From VXNJ01 sp965249595 (GTDB lineage Bacteria > Chloroflexota > UBA11872 > VXNJ01), in contig OZ252242.1 of the NCBI GenBank assembly GCA_965249595.1, positions 1,426,001 to 1,490,000 on the forward strand: a stretch of DNA of 64,000 nucleotides. The letters are read 5' to 3'. The notes under the pieces are model-generated. The model made no database searches. It saw only the letters and a program-made list of their open reading frames with translations, and was not told the DNA's origin. This document shows, piece after piece, positions 9,828 to 18,612 of the stretch. The position numbers and the translations under genes are program-made. The first letter of the stretch is position 1; each line of letters begins with the position of its first letter.

Positions 9828-11030
9828 ATGGCTAGGCAGAAGTTCGAACGTACCAAGCCGCACGTAAATATTGGTACGATCGGGCACATTGACCATGGCA
9901 AGACCACCCTCACTGCGGCCATAACCAAGACTCTGGCCCTGACGGGTGGCGCCGACTTTCGACCGTTTGAATCGATTGACAATGCGCCGGAAGAAAAAGC
10001 GCGTGGCATCACGATCGCTATTCAGCACGTTGAATACCAGACCGAAAACCGCCACTACGCTCATGTCGATTGCCCAGGTCATGCTGACTACATCAAGAAC
10101 ATGATCACCGGTGCCGCCCAGATGGACGGCGCGATTCTGGTGGTGTCAGCGCCCGATGGACCCATGCCCCAAACCCGCGAGCACGTGCTGTTGGCGCGCC
10201 AGGTCGAAGTTCCATCAATGGTCGTTTTTCTAAACAAAGTCGACCTTGTTGACGATGATGAACTCGTCGAGCTGGTCGAGTTGGAAGTTCGCGACCTGTT
10301 GAACGAACGCGACTTCGATGGCGAGAATGTCGCGATTATTCGCGGCTCCGCCCTTGGCGCCCTCGAATGCGAATCGACCGACGTCAACGATGAGGCTTAC
10401 GCCGGAATTCGCGAATTGATGGCGGCCGTGGACGACCACATTCCCGCCCCGCCGCGCCCGACCGAACAGGATTTCCTGATGCCGGTCGAGGATGTGTTTG
10501 GCATTAAGGGCCGTGGTACGGTCGTAACCGGACGAATCGAACGCGGGGTTATCAATACCGGCGAGCGAATCGACATAGTTGGCCTAGGCCACGGTCGTGA
10601 GGGTGTTGTTGTCACCGGCGTGGAGATGTTCCGCAAGACGCTTGACGAGGGTCAGGCTGGCGACAATGTCGGCTGCCTGTTACGAGGCATTGAGCGCGAT
10701 GACGTTGAACGTGGTCAAGTCTTGGCCAAGCCCAAGTCGATCACGCCGCACTCGGAATTTAAGGCTGAGGTATACGTACTTTCTCGCCAGGAAGGCGGAC
10801 GCCATACGCCGTTCTTCCACGGCTATCGCCCGCAGTTCTATATCCGTACCACGGACGTAACCGGCGAAATCAAATTGCCAGAGGGCACCGAAATGGTCGT
10901 GCCCGGCGACAACGTTGAGATGGAAGTCAATCTGATCACTCCCATCGCCCTCGAGCGTGGCGTACGATTCGCCATCCGCGAGGGTGGGGTGACGGTTGGC
11001 GCCGGATCAGTCACTCAGATCATCAATTGA
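9828..11030 (+). CDS. tuf: translation elongation factor Tu
   Basis: EF-Tu delivers aminoacyl-tRNA to the ribosome as a GTP complex. The 400-residue product begins MARQKFERTKPHVNIGTIGH and has GHIDHGKTTLT, DCPGHADYIKNM, NKVD and GSALGA, the full set of GTPase motifs. The ATG follows a strong AAAGGAG at 9811-9817. An 86-base gap separates it from fusA, one of the longest in the block; it contains a GGCC-rich inverted repeat without a T run. It is the only tuf in the window. Confidence 0.98.
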   Translation: MARQKFERTKPHVNIGTIGHIDHGKTTLTAAITKTLALTGGADFRPFESIDNAPEEKARGITIAIQHVEYQTENRHYAHVDCPGHADYIKNMITGAAQMDGAILVVSAPDGPMPQTREHVLLARQVEVPSMVVFLNKVDLVDDDELVELVELEVRDLLNERDFDGENVAIIRGSALGALECESTDVNDEAYAGIRELMAAVDDHIPAPPRPTEQDFLMPVEDVFGIKGRGTVVTGRIERGVINTGERIDIVGLGHGREGVVVTGVEMFRKTLDEGQAGDNVGCLLRGIERDDVERGQVLAKPKSITPHSEFKAEVYVLSRQEGGRHTPFFHGYRPQFYIRTTDVTGEIKLPEGTEMVVPGDNVEMEVNLITPIALERGVRFAIREGGVTVGAGSVTQIIN

Positions 11031-11059
11031 TTTTTTAGTCGGGGCGATAGGAATAAAGC

Positions 11060-11443
11060 GTGGCTGAGCGAATCCGAGCATCGCGCCGCACCCGCAGCCG
11101 GAGTCGTGCCCGTACTCGTACGCGCACCCGAAGCCGGCCGCGACGGCAGCGATTCCGTATCCGGCTCAACGGCTACGATCACCGCGTCCTTGACCAATCG
11201 GTAAGGCGGATCATTGAATCGGTTCGCCGCAGCGGCGCCACGGTGACGGCGATACCACTACCGACCAAGAAGAACAAATGGGCCGTTGTGCGCTCTCCGT
11301 TCATCCACAAGGATTCGCAAGAGCAATTCGAGATGCGTACCCATCGGCGAGTCATCTTCGTTTCTGACCCCAATCAGGAAACGATGGATGCCCTACTCAG
11401 TCTTGACCTGCCAGCGGGCGTCGATATCGAGATGAAATCGTAG
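11060..11443 (+). CDS. rpsJ: 30S ribosomal protein S10 with Arg-rich N-terminal extension
   Basis: S10 binds the 30S head and also partners NusB in antitermination in other bacteria. The conserved core starts at about residue 31 (RFRIRLNGYDHRVLDQS) and runs to the end. In front of it are about 26 extra residues made almost only of Arg, Ser and Thr; the usual protein is about 102 residues, this one 127. The GTG start is supported by an AGGAA Shine-Dalgarno 6 bases upstream, so the extension is probably translated. It leads the S10 gene group directly after tuf. Confidence 0.96.
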   Translation: MAERIRASRRTRSRSRARTRTRTRSRPRRQRFRIRLNGYDHRVLDQSVRRIIESVRRSGATVTAIPLPTKKNKWAVVRSPFIHKDSQEQFEMRTHRRVIFVSDPNQETMDALLSLDLPAGVDIEMKS

Positions 11444-11449
11444 TCGAAT

Positions 11450-12076
11450 ATGGCGAGCGCGATTCTTGGCACCAAATTGGGAATGACCCACGTATATGAC
11501 GACTCCGGTCGCTATATACCGGTGACCGTTATCCAGGCTGGGCCATGTGTGGTATCACAGGTCAAGACAGCCAATCGCGACGGCTATGATGCCGTCCAGT
11601 TGGCATTCGGTCGGACCCGCGAGCTAAGGCTTACCGGCGGTGAGCTGGGTCACTTGCAAGACATCGGTCCCTACCGACACCTGCGCGAATTTCGACTTGC
11701 CGAGGATGAAGCAACCAGCTATGAACGTGGCCAGGAAGTTACGGTGGCCGCCTTCGCCGATACCAATCGAGTTCGAATCTCCGGAATCAGCAAAGGCCAT
11801 GGCTTCACCGGCGTGATGAAGCGCCACGGTTTTCGCGGTGGCCGCCGCACCCACGGCCAATCCGATCGTGAGCGCGCACCAGGATCAGTTGGCGCCGGCA
11901 CCGATCCCGGCCGCGTATTTAAGGGCAAAAAGATGGCTGGCCGTTCCGGCGGGCGTCGCACGACCCGAAATCGAGTGCGCCTGGTGCGAGTAGACGAACA
12001 GAAGAATTTGCTGCTGCTCGGCGGCCCAGTGCCCGGGCCGACTGGCGGGTTGCTTGAGATCGAAGCGGTCGATTGA
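11450..12076 (+). CDS. rplC: 50S ribosomal protein L3
   Basis: L3 is an early 50S assembly protein whose central extension reaches the peptidyl-transferase region. The 208 residues begin ILGTKLGMTHVYDDSGR and include the GHGFTGVMKRHGFRGG and GRVFKGKKMAGRSGG segments typical of the long loop and its end. The ATG lies 6 bases after rpsJ. Its TGA overlaps the rplD ATG by one base (TGATG), implying coupled translation. Confidence 0.97.
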   Translation: MASAILGTKLGMTHVYDDSGRYIPVTVIQAGPCVVSQVKTANRDGYDAVQLAFGRTRELRLTGGELGHLQDIGPYRHLREFRLAEDEATSYERGQEVTVAAFADTNRVRISGISKGHGFTGVMKRHGFRGGRRTHGQSDRERAPGSVGAGTDPGRVFKGKKMAGRSGGRRTTRNRVRLVRVDEQKNLLLLGGPVPGPTGGLLEIEAVD

Positions 12077-12726
12077 TGACCAAATCAACCAAAGACGAAC
12101 TCATGCTGACCGTCATTGACGCGGACGGGAATGCGACTGAAAAGCAGTTGGCGTTGCCCGAGGCAGTGCTTGCCACCGAACCCAATTACTACCTGCTTAA
12201 GCGGGTGGTAATCGACCATCAAATCAATCGCGCCCAGGGCAATCGCTCAACGCTATTGCGCTCTGAGGTTCGCGGTGGCGGGCGTAAACCCTGGCGACAA
12301 AAAGGGACCGGGCGTGCCCGCCATGGTTCAATTCGTTCACCGATTTGGCGCGGTGGAGGTGTCGCCTTCGCCCCCAAGCCGAACGACCGATCGCAAGCTC
12401 TCTCACGCCGTGAGCGCCGGGCGGCCTTTGTCCAAGCTCTCGCATTTAAGGCCGGCCGGAGCGCCATCGCTGCCGCCGATCCGATGGATTTGGGCGACGG
12501 TAAGACTAAATCGCGAGCGGCCTGGATCAAGAATGCCGGTTTGGCCGGGCGCGTATTGCTGGTAGACTCCAACCCGCCGGATTCTTTGCTGCGCTCGGCG
12601 GCCAACATTCCGAACGTCACCGTGACCCGCGCCGACACGGTATCCGCCTACGATGTTCTGGCCGCGAAACATCTCATATTTTCTCCCGACGCGCTAGCGG
12701 CGCTCGGCGAACGCGGATTGGCATAG
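12076..12726 (+). CDS. rplD: 50S ribosomal protein L4
   Basis: L4 lines the peptide exit tunnel. The extended loop is clear in GGGRKPWRQKGTGRARHGS, and the globular Rossmann-like part follows to residue 216. The ATG at 12076 overlaps the rplC stop by one base; a TTG directly before it is possible but less likely. In enterobacteria L4 represses this operon through an upstream leader, but no long leader exists here before rpsJ. Confidence 0.96.
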   Translation: MTKSTKDELMLTVIDADGNATEKQLALPEAVLATEPNYYLLKRVVIDHQINRAQGNRSTLLRSEVRGGGRKPWRQKGTGRARHGSIRSPIWRGGGVAFAPKPNDRSQALSRRERRAAFVQALAFKAGRSAIAAADPMDLGDGKTKSRAAWIKNAGLAGRVLLVDSNPPDSLLRSAANIPNVTVTRADTVSAYDVLAAKHLIFSPDALAALGERGLA

Positions 12727-12728
12727 CA

Positions 12729-13010
12729 ATGGACCCGGCAGCCGTGATTCTGGCCCCCGTGGTAACGGAAAAGTCCACCTACCTGGCCGAGGAAAACAAG
12801 TTCGTTTTCAAGGTCGCGCCAGGCGCTAACAAGTTTGAAATCCGCCATGCCGTGGAAAGCCTTTTCAACGTCAAAGTTTCCAAGGTAAATGTCATTACCC
12901 AAAAGGGCCACAAACGCAGTTTCGGACGCCACAGCGGGCGTACCGCGGACTGGAAAAAAGCAATAGTCACCGTCCGCAAGGGTGATCGCATTGACCTCTT
13001 CGGCGTCTGA
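12729..13010 (+). CDS. rplW: 50S ribosomal protein L23
   Basis: L23 sits at the tunnel exit and is the docking point for trigger factor and SRP. The 93-residue product has the PVVTEKSTYLAEENKFVF start and the FNVKVSKVNVI segment of the family. It starts two bases after the rplD stop and is followed by rplB, the conserved order. Nothing unusual is seen. Confidence 0.96.
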   Translation: MDPAAVILAPVVTEKSTYLAEENKFVFKVAPGANKFEIRHAVESLFNVKVSKVNVITQKGHKRSFGRHSGRTADWKKAIVTVRKGDRIDLFGV

Positions 13011-13029
13011 TCGAGCTGGAATTTAAGAA

Positions 13030-13863
13030 ATGCCAGTAAAGGTCTACAAGCCCACATCGCCGGGCCGCCGCGAATACGTGTCGGTCGATTTCTCTGAACT
13101 GACGCGTTCGCACCCGGAAAAGAGTCTCACGAGTCCGCGCAAGCGACGAGCTGGCCGCAACAATCTTGGGCGTATCACGGTCCGCCACCAAGGCGGAGGT
13201 GCCAAGCGCAAGCTCCGCGAGATTGATTGGAAGCGCGACAAGCACGGCGTTCCGGCCCGAGTTGCGCAGATCGAATACGACCCCAACCGGTCGGCTCGTT
13301 TGGCCTTGCTCCACTACGTCGACGGGGAAAAGCGCTACATCATCGCTCCATCTGGCCTAAGGCCCGGATCAATGATTCAGTCCGGCCCGGGTTCCAGCCT
13401 GACGCTCGGCAACGCATTGAACATCAATGACATTCCTGATGGCACCGTCGTTCATTGCGTTGAGCTAACTCCCGGTCGCGGAGCCCAATTGGCACGGGCT
13501 GCTGGCGCCTATCTCCAAATCCTGGCTAAGGATCGTGGGATGGCTACCCTGCGTATGCCGTCGGGCGAGATGCGGTTGGTAAACGCCTCCTGTTTTGCGA
13601 CAATTGGCCGCGCCGGCAACGAGGATCACTCCAACCAATCGCTGGGCAAGGCGGGACGGTCTCGACATCGTGGCCGCCGACCCAGCGTGCGTGGTTCGGC
13701 GATGAACCCCAAGGACCATCCGCACGGCGGCGGTGAGGGCAAAGCCCCCACCGGGATGCCGCCGAAGACCCCTTGGGGCAAATCGGCAATGGGGCGAAAG
13801 ACCCGTATCGGAAAGCGACGCAGCGACAAATTGATATTGCGTCGCCGCCGGACGCGCCGGTAA
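13030..13863 (+). CDS. rplB: 50S ribosomal protein L2
   Basis: L2 is needed for subunit association and peptidyl transferase. The 277 residues show GRNNLGRITVRHQGGGAKR at the N-terminal side and the conserved C-terminal MNPKDHPHGGGEGKAP containing the functionally important His. Length and order are normal. The ATG is 19 bases after rplW. Confidence 0.98.
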   Translation: MPVKVYKPTSPGRREYVSVDFSELTRSHPEKSLTSPRKRRAGRNNLGRITVRHQGGGAKRKLREIDWKRDKHGVPARVAQIEYDPNRSARLALLHYVDGEKRYIIAPSGLRPGSMIQSGPGSSLTLGNALNINDIPDGTVVHCVELTPGRGAQLARAAGAYLQILAKDRGMATLRMPSGEMRLVNASCFATIGRAGNEDHSNQSLGKAGRSRHRGRRPSVRGSAMNPKDHPHGGGEGKAPTGMPPKTPWGKSAMGRKTRIGKRRSDKLILRRRRTRR

Positions 13864-13884
13864 AGAACTGAACGGAAGCTAAGG

Positions 13885-14163
13885 ATGCCAAGGTCACTTA
13901 AGAAAGGCCCCTACGTCGATCGCAAACTATTGCGACGTATTAAGGCCCTGGACCGGCGTCGAACCAAGCAGGTCATTCGCACCTGGAGCCGCCGCTCTAC
14001 CATCTTTCCTGAAATGGTCGGGCACACCATCGCCGTGCATGATGGACGGCGCCATGTGCCGATTTACATAACTGAAAACATGGTCGGTCACAAGTTGGGC
14101 GAATTCGCCCCAACCCGGGTCTTCCGCGGACACTCTGGTTCGCGCGCCCGAACCGGGCGTTAG
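13885..14163 (+). CDS. rpsS: 30S ribosomal protein S19
   Basis: S19 is in the 30S head and forms intersubunit contacts with S13. The 92 residues begin MPRSLKKGPYVD and include VGHTIAVHDGRRHVPIYI and a LGEFAPTR segment, all diagnostic. It lies between rplB and rplV with short spacers. An AAGGA precedes the ATG closely. Confidence 0.97.
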   Translation: MPRSLKKGPYVDRKLLRRIKALDRRRTKQVIRTWSRRSTIFPEMVGHTIAVHDGRRHVPIYITENMVGHKLGEFAPTRVFRGHSGSRARTGR

Positions 14164-14174
14164 CGCGGTAAGCC

Positions 14175-14513
14175 ATGGAAGTATCAGCAACGTCAAAGTT
14201 CATGCGGATCGCTCCTCGCAAGGCGCGGTTGGTTGCCGATCAGGTCAGAGGACTAAACGTCAACGAAGCCTTTGCGGTTCTCGCCTATGTACCCAATCGT
14301 TCGGCGCCCATGCTGGCCAAAACCTTAAAGTCGGCGGTTGCCAATGCCGAAAACAATTTCGGCCTAGATTCGAACCAACTCTTCATCGCGCGGGCATTTG
14401 TCGATGACGGCCCACGCCTGCGGCGGCTGCGTGCCAAATCACGCGGACGAGCCGGTTACTACCGGCACCGAATGAGTCATATCACCGTCGTCGTCGATGA
14501 GCGTGAGAGTTAG
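14175..14513 (+). CDS. rplV: 50S ribosomal protein L22
   Basis: L22 contributes its long hairpin to the narrowest part of the exit tunnel. The product (112 residues) has RIAPRKARLVADQVRG at the start and the RLRRLRAKSRGRAGYYR hairpin at the end, where macrolide-resistance changes map in other bacteria. Its stop codon abuts the rpsC ATG without a gap. Confidence 0.96.
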   Translation: MEVSATSKFMRIAPRKARLVADQVRGLNVNEAFAVLAYVPNRSAPMLAKTLKSAVANAENNFGLDSNQLFIARAFVDDGPRLRRLRAKSRGRAGYYRHRMSHITVVVDERES

Positions 14514-15254
14514 ATGGGTCGCAAAGTACACCCGGTAGGTTTCCGGCTGGGGAATTTCCGTAGCTGGGACAGTCAGTGGTACGCCGACCGCAATTTCGCC
14601 ACATTGGTGATTGAAGATGCGCATTTGCGCGATTTCATTCGCACCTGGTTAAAAAATCCCCCCGGCCAATCTGAGGATCGACGCGGCGGCGGCCGTCGCT
14701 CGTACAGCGCGGGCGTTTCGCGGATCGTAATACGCAGGGTCCAAGATATGGTGCGCATCAACATATTCACGTCGCGACCGGGCGTGGTCATTGGCCGCGG
14801 CGGGTCAAACCGCGAAGCGCTGCAAGATGCGCTAACTAAGAAATTCGGCAAGCGAATCGCCGTCGACGTAACCGAGATCACCTCGCCGGACTTGGACGCC
14901 TATCTGGTAGCCCGCTCAGTGGCAGATCAGATTGAACGCCGCGTGTCATTCCGCCGGGCCATGAAGTCGGCGGCTGAACGCTGCCTGCGGGCTTGGGCCG
15001 AAGGCGTAAAGATCCAAGTTGCTGGCCGCCTGGGCGGCCGCGAAATGGCCCGTACCGAGTATGAGATCGAGGGTCGGGTTCCATTGCAGACGCTTACCGC
15101 TGACATCGATTACGGGCAAGCGGTTGCCCGAACCACCTACGGCACCATCGGTATCAAAACCTGGATTCACCGTGGTGAGCGAGCGCGTCGCGCCTCGGAT
15201 GCGAGTCGGTCGGGCCCTGGTGGCGAGCAGTTGCCGGCTGGGTTGGAGCGCTAA
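14514..15254 (+). CDS. rpsC: 30S ribosomal protein S3
   Basis: S3 forms part of the mRNA entry channel. The N-terminal GRKVHPVGFRLG, the KH-domain GVVIGRGGSNREAL and the C-terminal QVAGRLGGREMARTE and GTIGIKTWIHRGE segments are present. Compared with many S3 proteins there are several extra residues after WLKNPPGQSEDRRGGGRR near residue 60. The 246-residue length is within the family range. Coupled directly to rplV upstream; rplP follows after 4 bases. Confidence 0.97.
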   Translation: MGRKVHPVGFRLGNFRSWDSQWYADRNFATLVIEDAHLRDFIRTWLKNPPGQSEDRRGGGRRSYSAGVSRIVIRRVQDMVRINIFTSRPGVVIGRGGSNREALQDALTKKFGKRIAVDVTEITSPDLDAYLVARSVADQIERRVSFRRAMKSAAERCLRAWAEGVKIQVAGRLGGREMARTEYEIEGRVPLQTLTADIDYGQAVARTTYGTIGIKTWIHRGERARRASDASRSGPGGEQLPAGLER

Positions 15255-15258
15255 GCAA

Positions 15259-15684
15259 ATGTTGATGCCCAAGCGCCTCAAATACCAAAAACGCATGCGC
15301 GGCAAAAACCGTGGATTGGCCACTCGCGGCAACACGATCCAGCACGGCGAATGGGGCCTGCAAGCTGTGCAGCGAGGCTTTATGAACTCGCGCCAAATTG
15401 AGGCCGCTCGCCGTGTCCTTACCGGCCAGATGCGCCGCCAAGGACGGGTATGGATTTGCATATTCCCGGACAAGCCGGTCTCATCAAAACCGATTGAAAC
15501 TCGGATGGGCGGCGGTAAGGGGGCAACCGAACAGTGGGTTGCGCCGATTAAGCCCGGCCGCGTTCTTTTCGAGGTCTCCGGGGTGGAGAAATCAATCGCA
15601 ATCAGAGCGCTGGAATTGGCGGCAAACAAATTGCCGGTGTCAGCTCGCATCCTCTCGCGATCCGAGGAGTTTGTAGTTGGCTGA
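15259..15684 (+). CDS. rplP: 50S ribosomal protein L16
   Basis: L16 organises the A-site region of the 50S subunit. The 141 residues start MLMPKRLKYQKRMRGK and include the PDKPVSSKPIETRMGGGKG segment with the Arg that is hydroxylated in some species. The ATG at 15259 gives the standard protein; the frame is open far upstream inside rpsC, but those codons are not part of the family. Its last 8 bases overlap rpmC. Confidence 0.97.
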   Translation: MLMPKRLKYQKRMRGKNRGLATRGNTIQHGEWGLQAVQRGFMNSRQIEAARRVLTGQMRRQGRVWICIFPDKPVSSKPIETRMGGGKGATEQWVAPIKPGRVLFEVSGVEKSIAIRALELAANKLPVSARILSRSEEFVVG

Positions 15685-15895
15685 TCTGGAACAGTACTGG
15701 GCGATGAATCCGCTCGAGTTGCAAACCGCAATCGCCGACCGGCGCGAGGACCTTTTCCGCCTGCGCGTGAGCGCGGCAACACATCAACTTGAAGACAATT
15801 CGCAAGTTCGCAAAGCCCGCAAAGATGTGGCCCGAATGCTGATGGTATTGGGCGACAAAATGGCCGGGCGCCCCAACGATCGGAGCGACGACTGA
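15677..15895 (+). CDS. rpmC: 50S ribosomal protein L29
   Basis: L29 is a small helical protein beside L23 at the tunnel exit. The 72 residues include LQTAIADRREDLFRLRVSAA and the ARMLMVLGDK segment. The TTG start lies inside rplP and is supported by a GAGGAG Shine-Dalgarno (15664-15669) 7 bases upstream. The stop overlaps the rpsQ ATG (TGATG), so translation is coupled on both sides. Confidence 0.94.
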   Translation: MADLEQYWAMNPLELQTAIADRREDLFRLRVSAATHQLEDNSQVRKARKDVARMLMVLGDKMAGRPNDRSDD

Positions 15896-16182
15896 TGGCT
15901 GGCAAAAGACGGCTTCGGTGTCGAGTCATATCCGACTCCATGGATAAATCTAGGGTCGTTGAACACGTGAGACTGGTTCGTCACCCGCTCTACGGCAAGC
16001 AGGTCCGACGCCGCAAGCGCTACATGGTCCACGATCCCGAGAACGTTTCCAACGTCGGTGATGCCGTAATCATTGAGGAATCTCGCCCGCTTTCAGCCCG
16101 CAAGCGCTGGCGTCTGCGCGAGGTGATACCACCGCCTGTATCGCAAGTTAATTCGCCGGTTCAAGGAAACGAAGACGAGTAG
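15895..16182 (+). CDS. rpsQ: 30S ribosomal protein S17
   Basis: S17 is a primary 16S rRNA binder with an OB fold. The 95-residue protein has RVISDSMDKSRVVEHVRLVR, the HDPENVSNVGDAVIIEESRP segment and a C-terminal tail of about ten residues beyond the usual end. It overlaps rpmC by one base and abuts rplN. Confidence 0.95.
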   Translation: MAGKRRLRCRVISDSMDKSRVVEHVRLVRHPLYGKQVRRRKRYMVHDPENVSNVGDAVIIEESRPLSARKRWRLREVIPPPVSQVNSPVQGNEDE

Positions 16183-16551
16183 ATGATCCAACAGCAATCT
16201 CGAATTCGAGTGGCCGATAACACCGGCGCGCGCGAACTGCTCGTTATTCGCGTTCTCGGAGGCACCGGCCGGCGCTATGCGTCGGTGGGCGACATCGTCG
16301 TCGGATCGGTTAAGTCAGCTGTGCCGAATAGCCCAATCCCTAAAGGGCGCGTCACCCGCGCGGTAGTGGTTCGCGTTGCCAAGGAGTACAAACGGCGCGA
16401 CGGTTCGCGAATCCGTTTTGATGACAACGCGGCAGTGCTCGTCGATGGCCAACAAGCCCCGATTGGAACCCGCATATTTGGGCCTGTTGCACGTGAGTTG
16501 CGCGACGCCCAATTCGCCCGCGTGATCTCGATGGCGCCAGAGGTTCTCTAG
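16183..16551 (+). CDS. rplN: 50S ribosomal protein L14
   Basis: L14 forms an intersubunit bridge with 16S rRNA helix 14. The 122 residues begin MIQQQSRIRVADNTGARELL and include DDNAAVLVDGQQAPIGTRIF, both diagnostic. Length is standard. The ATG abuts the rpsQ stop. Confidence 0.98.
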   Translation: MIQQQSRIRVADNTGARELLVIRVLGGTGRRYASVGDIVVGSVKSAVPNSPIPKGRVTRAVVVRVAKEYKRRDGSRIRFDDNAAVLVDGQQAPIGTRIFGPVARELRDAQFARVISMAPEVL

Positions 16552-16557
16552 CTGGCC

Positions 16558-16881
16558 ATGGCAACAATGCGCATCAAAACCGGCGACCAGGTCGAGGTGA
16601 TTAGTGGTCCTGATCGCGGCAAACGTGGTTCGGTTACCCAAGTTCTCAAAGCTAAACGACAAATCGTGGTTGAAGGCGTGAACTTGCGCAAGCGGCATGC
16701 CCGTTTCTCCGGCGCCGGTCGCCCAACCGGAATCATCGATTTCTCGGCGCCGCTCGATGTTTCAAACGTCAAATTGATTGACCCCGCCACCGATCGACCG
16801 ACCCGCGTGGGGCGCCGCGCATTGGCCGATGGTAAAAAGGTCAGATATGCAAAAACTTCCGGCGAAGTGATCGATAACTGA
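16558..16881 (+). CDS. rplX: 50S ribosomal protein L24
   Basis: L24 starts 50S assembly by binding the 5' end of 23S rRNA. The KOW motif is visible in IKTGDQVEVISGPDRGKRG, followed by VEGVNLRKRHAR. The 107-residue length is normal. The final base of its TGA is the first base of the rplE ATG. Confidence 0.97.
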   Translation: MATMRIKTGDQVEVISGPDRGKRGSVTQVLKAKRQIVVEGVNLRKRHARFSGAGRPTGIIDFSAPLDVSNVKLIDPATDRPTRVGRRALADGKKVRYAKTSGEVIDN

Positions 16882-17432
16882 TGGCCTCGCGACTCAAAAC
16901 CCGATACGTTGACGAACTGCGGCCGCGGTTGGCCAAGGATCTGGATATCGGCAACATCATGGCCGTGCCAAGGCTCGACAAAGTTGTCCTCAACATCGGC
17001 GTTGGCGAAGCGACCTCCGACCAGAACGCGCCGGAAAATGCCGTGCGCGATTTGACCATCATGGCCGGCCAGAAACCGGTGATTACCCGGGCGACGCGTT
17101 CAATCTCGAATTTTTCGCTCCGCGCCGGTATGCGCGTCGGAGTAATGGTCACGCTGCGCGGTGACCGGATGTATCAATTCGTCGACCGGCTGTTTTCTAT
17201 TGCCATTCCTCGCGTTCGTGACTTTCGCGGACTGTCGCGCCGGTCATTCGACGGCCGTGGCAACTACTCGATTGGATTCGATGAACAATTGATCTTTCCG
17301 GAGATTGACTACACCGAGATCGATCGCGTTCGAGGATTTCAAGTCAATTTTGTTACCAGTGCCCGCAACGACGCTCATGGCTTGGCGTTGCTCGAATCAA
17401 TGGGCTGTCCATTCCAGGCCGAAGGTATGTAG
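16881..17432 (+). CDS. rplE: 50S ribosomal protein L5
   Basis: L5 binds 5S rRNA in the central protuberance. The 183-residue product has VPRLDKVVLNIGVGEA, GQKPVITRATRSISNFSLR and the GRGNYSIGFDEQLIFPEID segment of the family. It overlaps rplX by one base and lies 3 bases before rpsN. Confidence 0.98.
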   Translation: MASRLKTRYVDELRPRLAKDLDIGNIMAVPRLDKVVLNIGVGEATSDQNAPENAVRDLTIMAGQKPVITRATRSISNFSLRAGMRVGVMVTLRGDRMYQFVDRLFSIAIPRVRDFRGLSRRSFDGRGNYSIGFDEQLIFPEIDYTEIDRVRGFQVNFVTSARNDAHGLALLESMGCPFQAEGM

Positions 17433-17435
17433 GCG

Positions 17436-17621
17436 ATGGCCAAAAAAGCCCTGATCGAAAAGTGGAAGCGTGAACCGCGTTTTCCGGTACGCCGTCACAA
17501 TCGCTGTGCGCTATGCGGTCGTCCGCGTGCTTACATGCGCAAATTCGGGCTTTGCCGGATCTGCTTCCGTGAGCGCGCACTTCGGGGTGAAATCCCCGGC
17601 GTGATCAAGTCGAGTTGGTAA
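17436..17621 (+). CDS. rpsN: 30S ribosomal protein S14, zinc-binding type
   Basis: This is the short (61 residues), four-cysteine form of S14. Cys24, Cys27, Cys40 and Cys43 form two CxxC pairs that bind zinc. The C-terminal FRERALRGEIPGVIKSSW segment is diagnostic. Some bacteria use a zinc-free paralogue under zinc shortage, but no second copy is seen in this window. Position between rplE and rpsH is standard. Confidence 0.98.
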   Translation: MAKKALIEKWKREPRFPVRRHNRCALCGRPRAYMRKFGLCRICFRERALRGEIPGVIKSSW

Positions 17622-17625
17622 TCTG

Positions 17626-18051
17626 ATGACGCGCAATAAGAACATCATTGGCTACACGCATTCCGATCCCATCGCTGACCTACTGGCCAGGATTCGCAAT
17701 GCCGGCCAGGCCGGTCTGCCGGATTTGGTCGTTCCCGCCTCCGGCCCCAAACAGAAGATTTTGGGAATCCTTGAGCGCGAAGGCTATATCGGCGGCGTCG
17801 AAGCCCTTGAAAATGGGCCGCAGCCGCTGCTGCGGGTGAGCCTCAAATACGATGAGGATCGCCAGCCGATCATTCTGGGATGCAAGCGGGTCTCCAAACC
17901 TGGTCTGCGCGCTTACACCCGAGCGGCCGATATTCCGCTGATTCGCGGTGGTACCGGAATTGCCATTATTTCTACATCTAAAGGCATCATGACCGGCCGG
18001 CAGGCCTACCGCCGCAAACTCGGTGGCGAACATATCTGCTCGGTCTGGTAG
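17626..18051 (+). CDS. rpsH: 30S ribosomal protein S8
   Basis: S8 binds the central domain of 16S rRNA and in enterobacteria represses the spc operon. The HSDPIADLLARIRNA start and the C-terminal GTGIAIISTSKGIMTGRQA signature are present; 141 residues. The protein has an extra HIIGYTH-like N-terminal lead compared with shorter homologues. It follows rpsN by 4 bases. Confidence 0.97.
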   Translation: MTRNKNIIGYTHSDPIADLLARIRNAGQAGLPDLVVPASGPKQKILGILEREGYIGGVEALENGPQPLLRVSLKYDEDRQPIILGCKRVSKPGLRAYTRAADIPLIRGGTGIAIISTSKGIMTGRQAYRRKLGGEHICSVW

Positions 18052-18063
18052 GAACCATCCCAT

Positions 18064-18612
18064 ATGTCTCGCATAGGCAAAAGCCCAATACCACTGCCCG
18101 ACGGCGTTGGTTACTCCAAATCCGGAACCACGGTTGAAATCCGAGGTCCGCTGGGGAGCCTGTCCGTCAACTTGGCGCCGGGCATTTCAGTAACCGAACT
18201 GGACGGCCAACTGCACGTTGGGCGTCGCGGAAACGCGCCGCGCGAGCGCTCCTTGCACGGCTTGACGCGGGCCCTGATAGCCAACTGCGTTGTCGGTGTT
18301 ACCCAGGGGTACTCAAAAACGCTCGACCTCGTCGGTACCGGTTACCGCGCGCAAGACCACGCCGATGGCATTCAATTGCAGATCGGTTTTTCGCACCCGG
18401 TGATATTCCCTGCACCAGAGGGAATTGAACTGGAGCTGGCAGGAGCCAATCGAGTCATAGTTCGCGGGATCGACAAGGAATTGGTCGGGCGCACAGCCGC
18501 CAGTTTACGAGCACTACGCCCGCCCGATGCTTACAAAGGCAAGGGCTTTCGCCATGTCGGCGAAGTGGTCCGCCTCAAGCCAGGCAAGTCAGCCATTGGA
18601 GCTGGAAGTTGA
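18064..18612 (+). CDS. rplF: 50S ribosomal protein L6
   Basis: L6 lies near the sarcin-ricin loop where elongation factors act. The 182 residues begin MSRIGKSPIPLPDGV, have two L6 repeats and end near PDAYKGKGFRHVGEVVRLKP, the family signature. Its last 4 bases overlap the rplR start. Confidence 0.98.
   Translation: MSRIGKSPIPLPDGVGYSKSGTTVEIRGPLGSLSVNLAPGISVTELDGQLHVGRRGNAPRERSLHGLTRALIANCVVGVTQGYSKTLDLVGTGYRAQDHADGIQLQIGFSHPVIFPAPEGIELELAGANRVIVRGIDKELVGRTAASLRALRPPDAYKGKGFRHVGEVVRLKPGKSAIGAGS

Noticed and set aside
14946..15941. A 331-codon open frame on the minus strand
   Set aside because: It is fully antisense to rpsC, rplP and rpmC, whose + strand products are certain; the composition is that of a GC-rich shadow frame.
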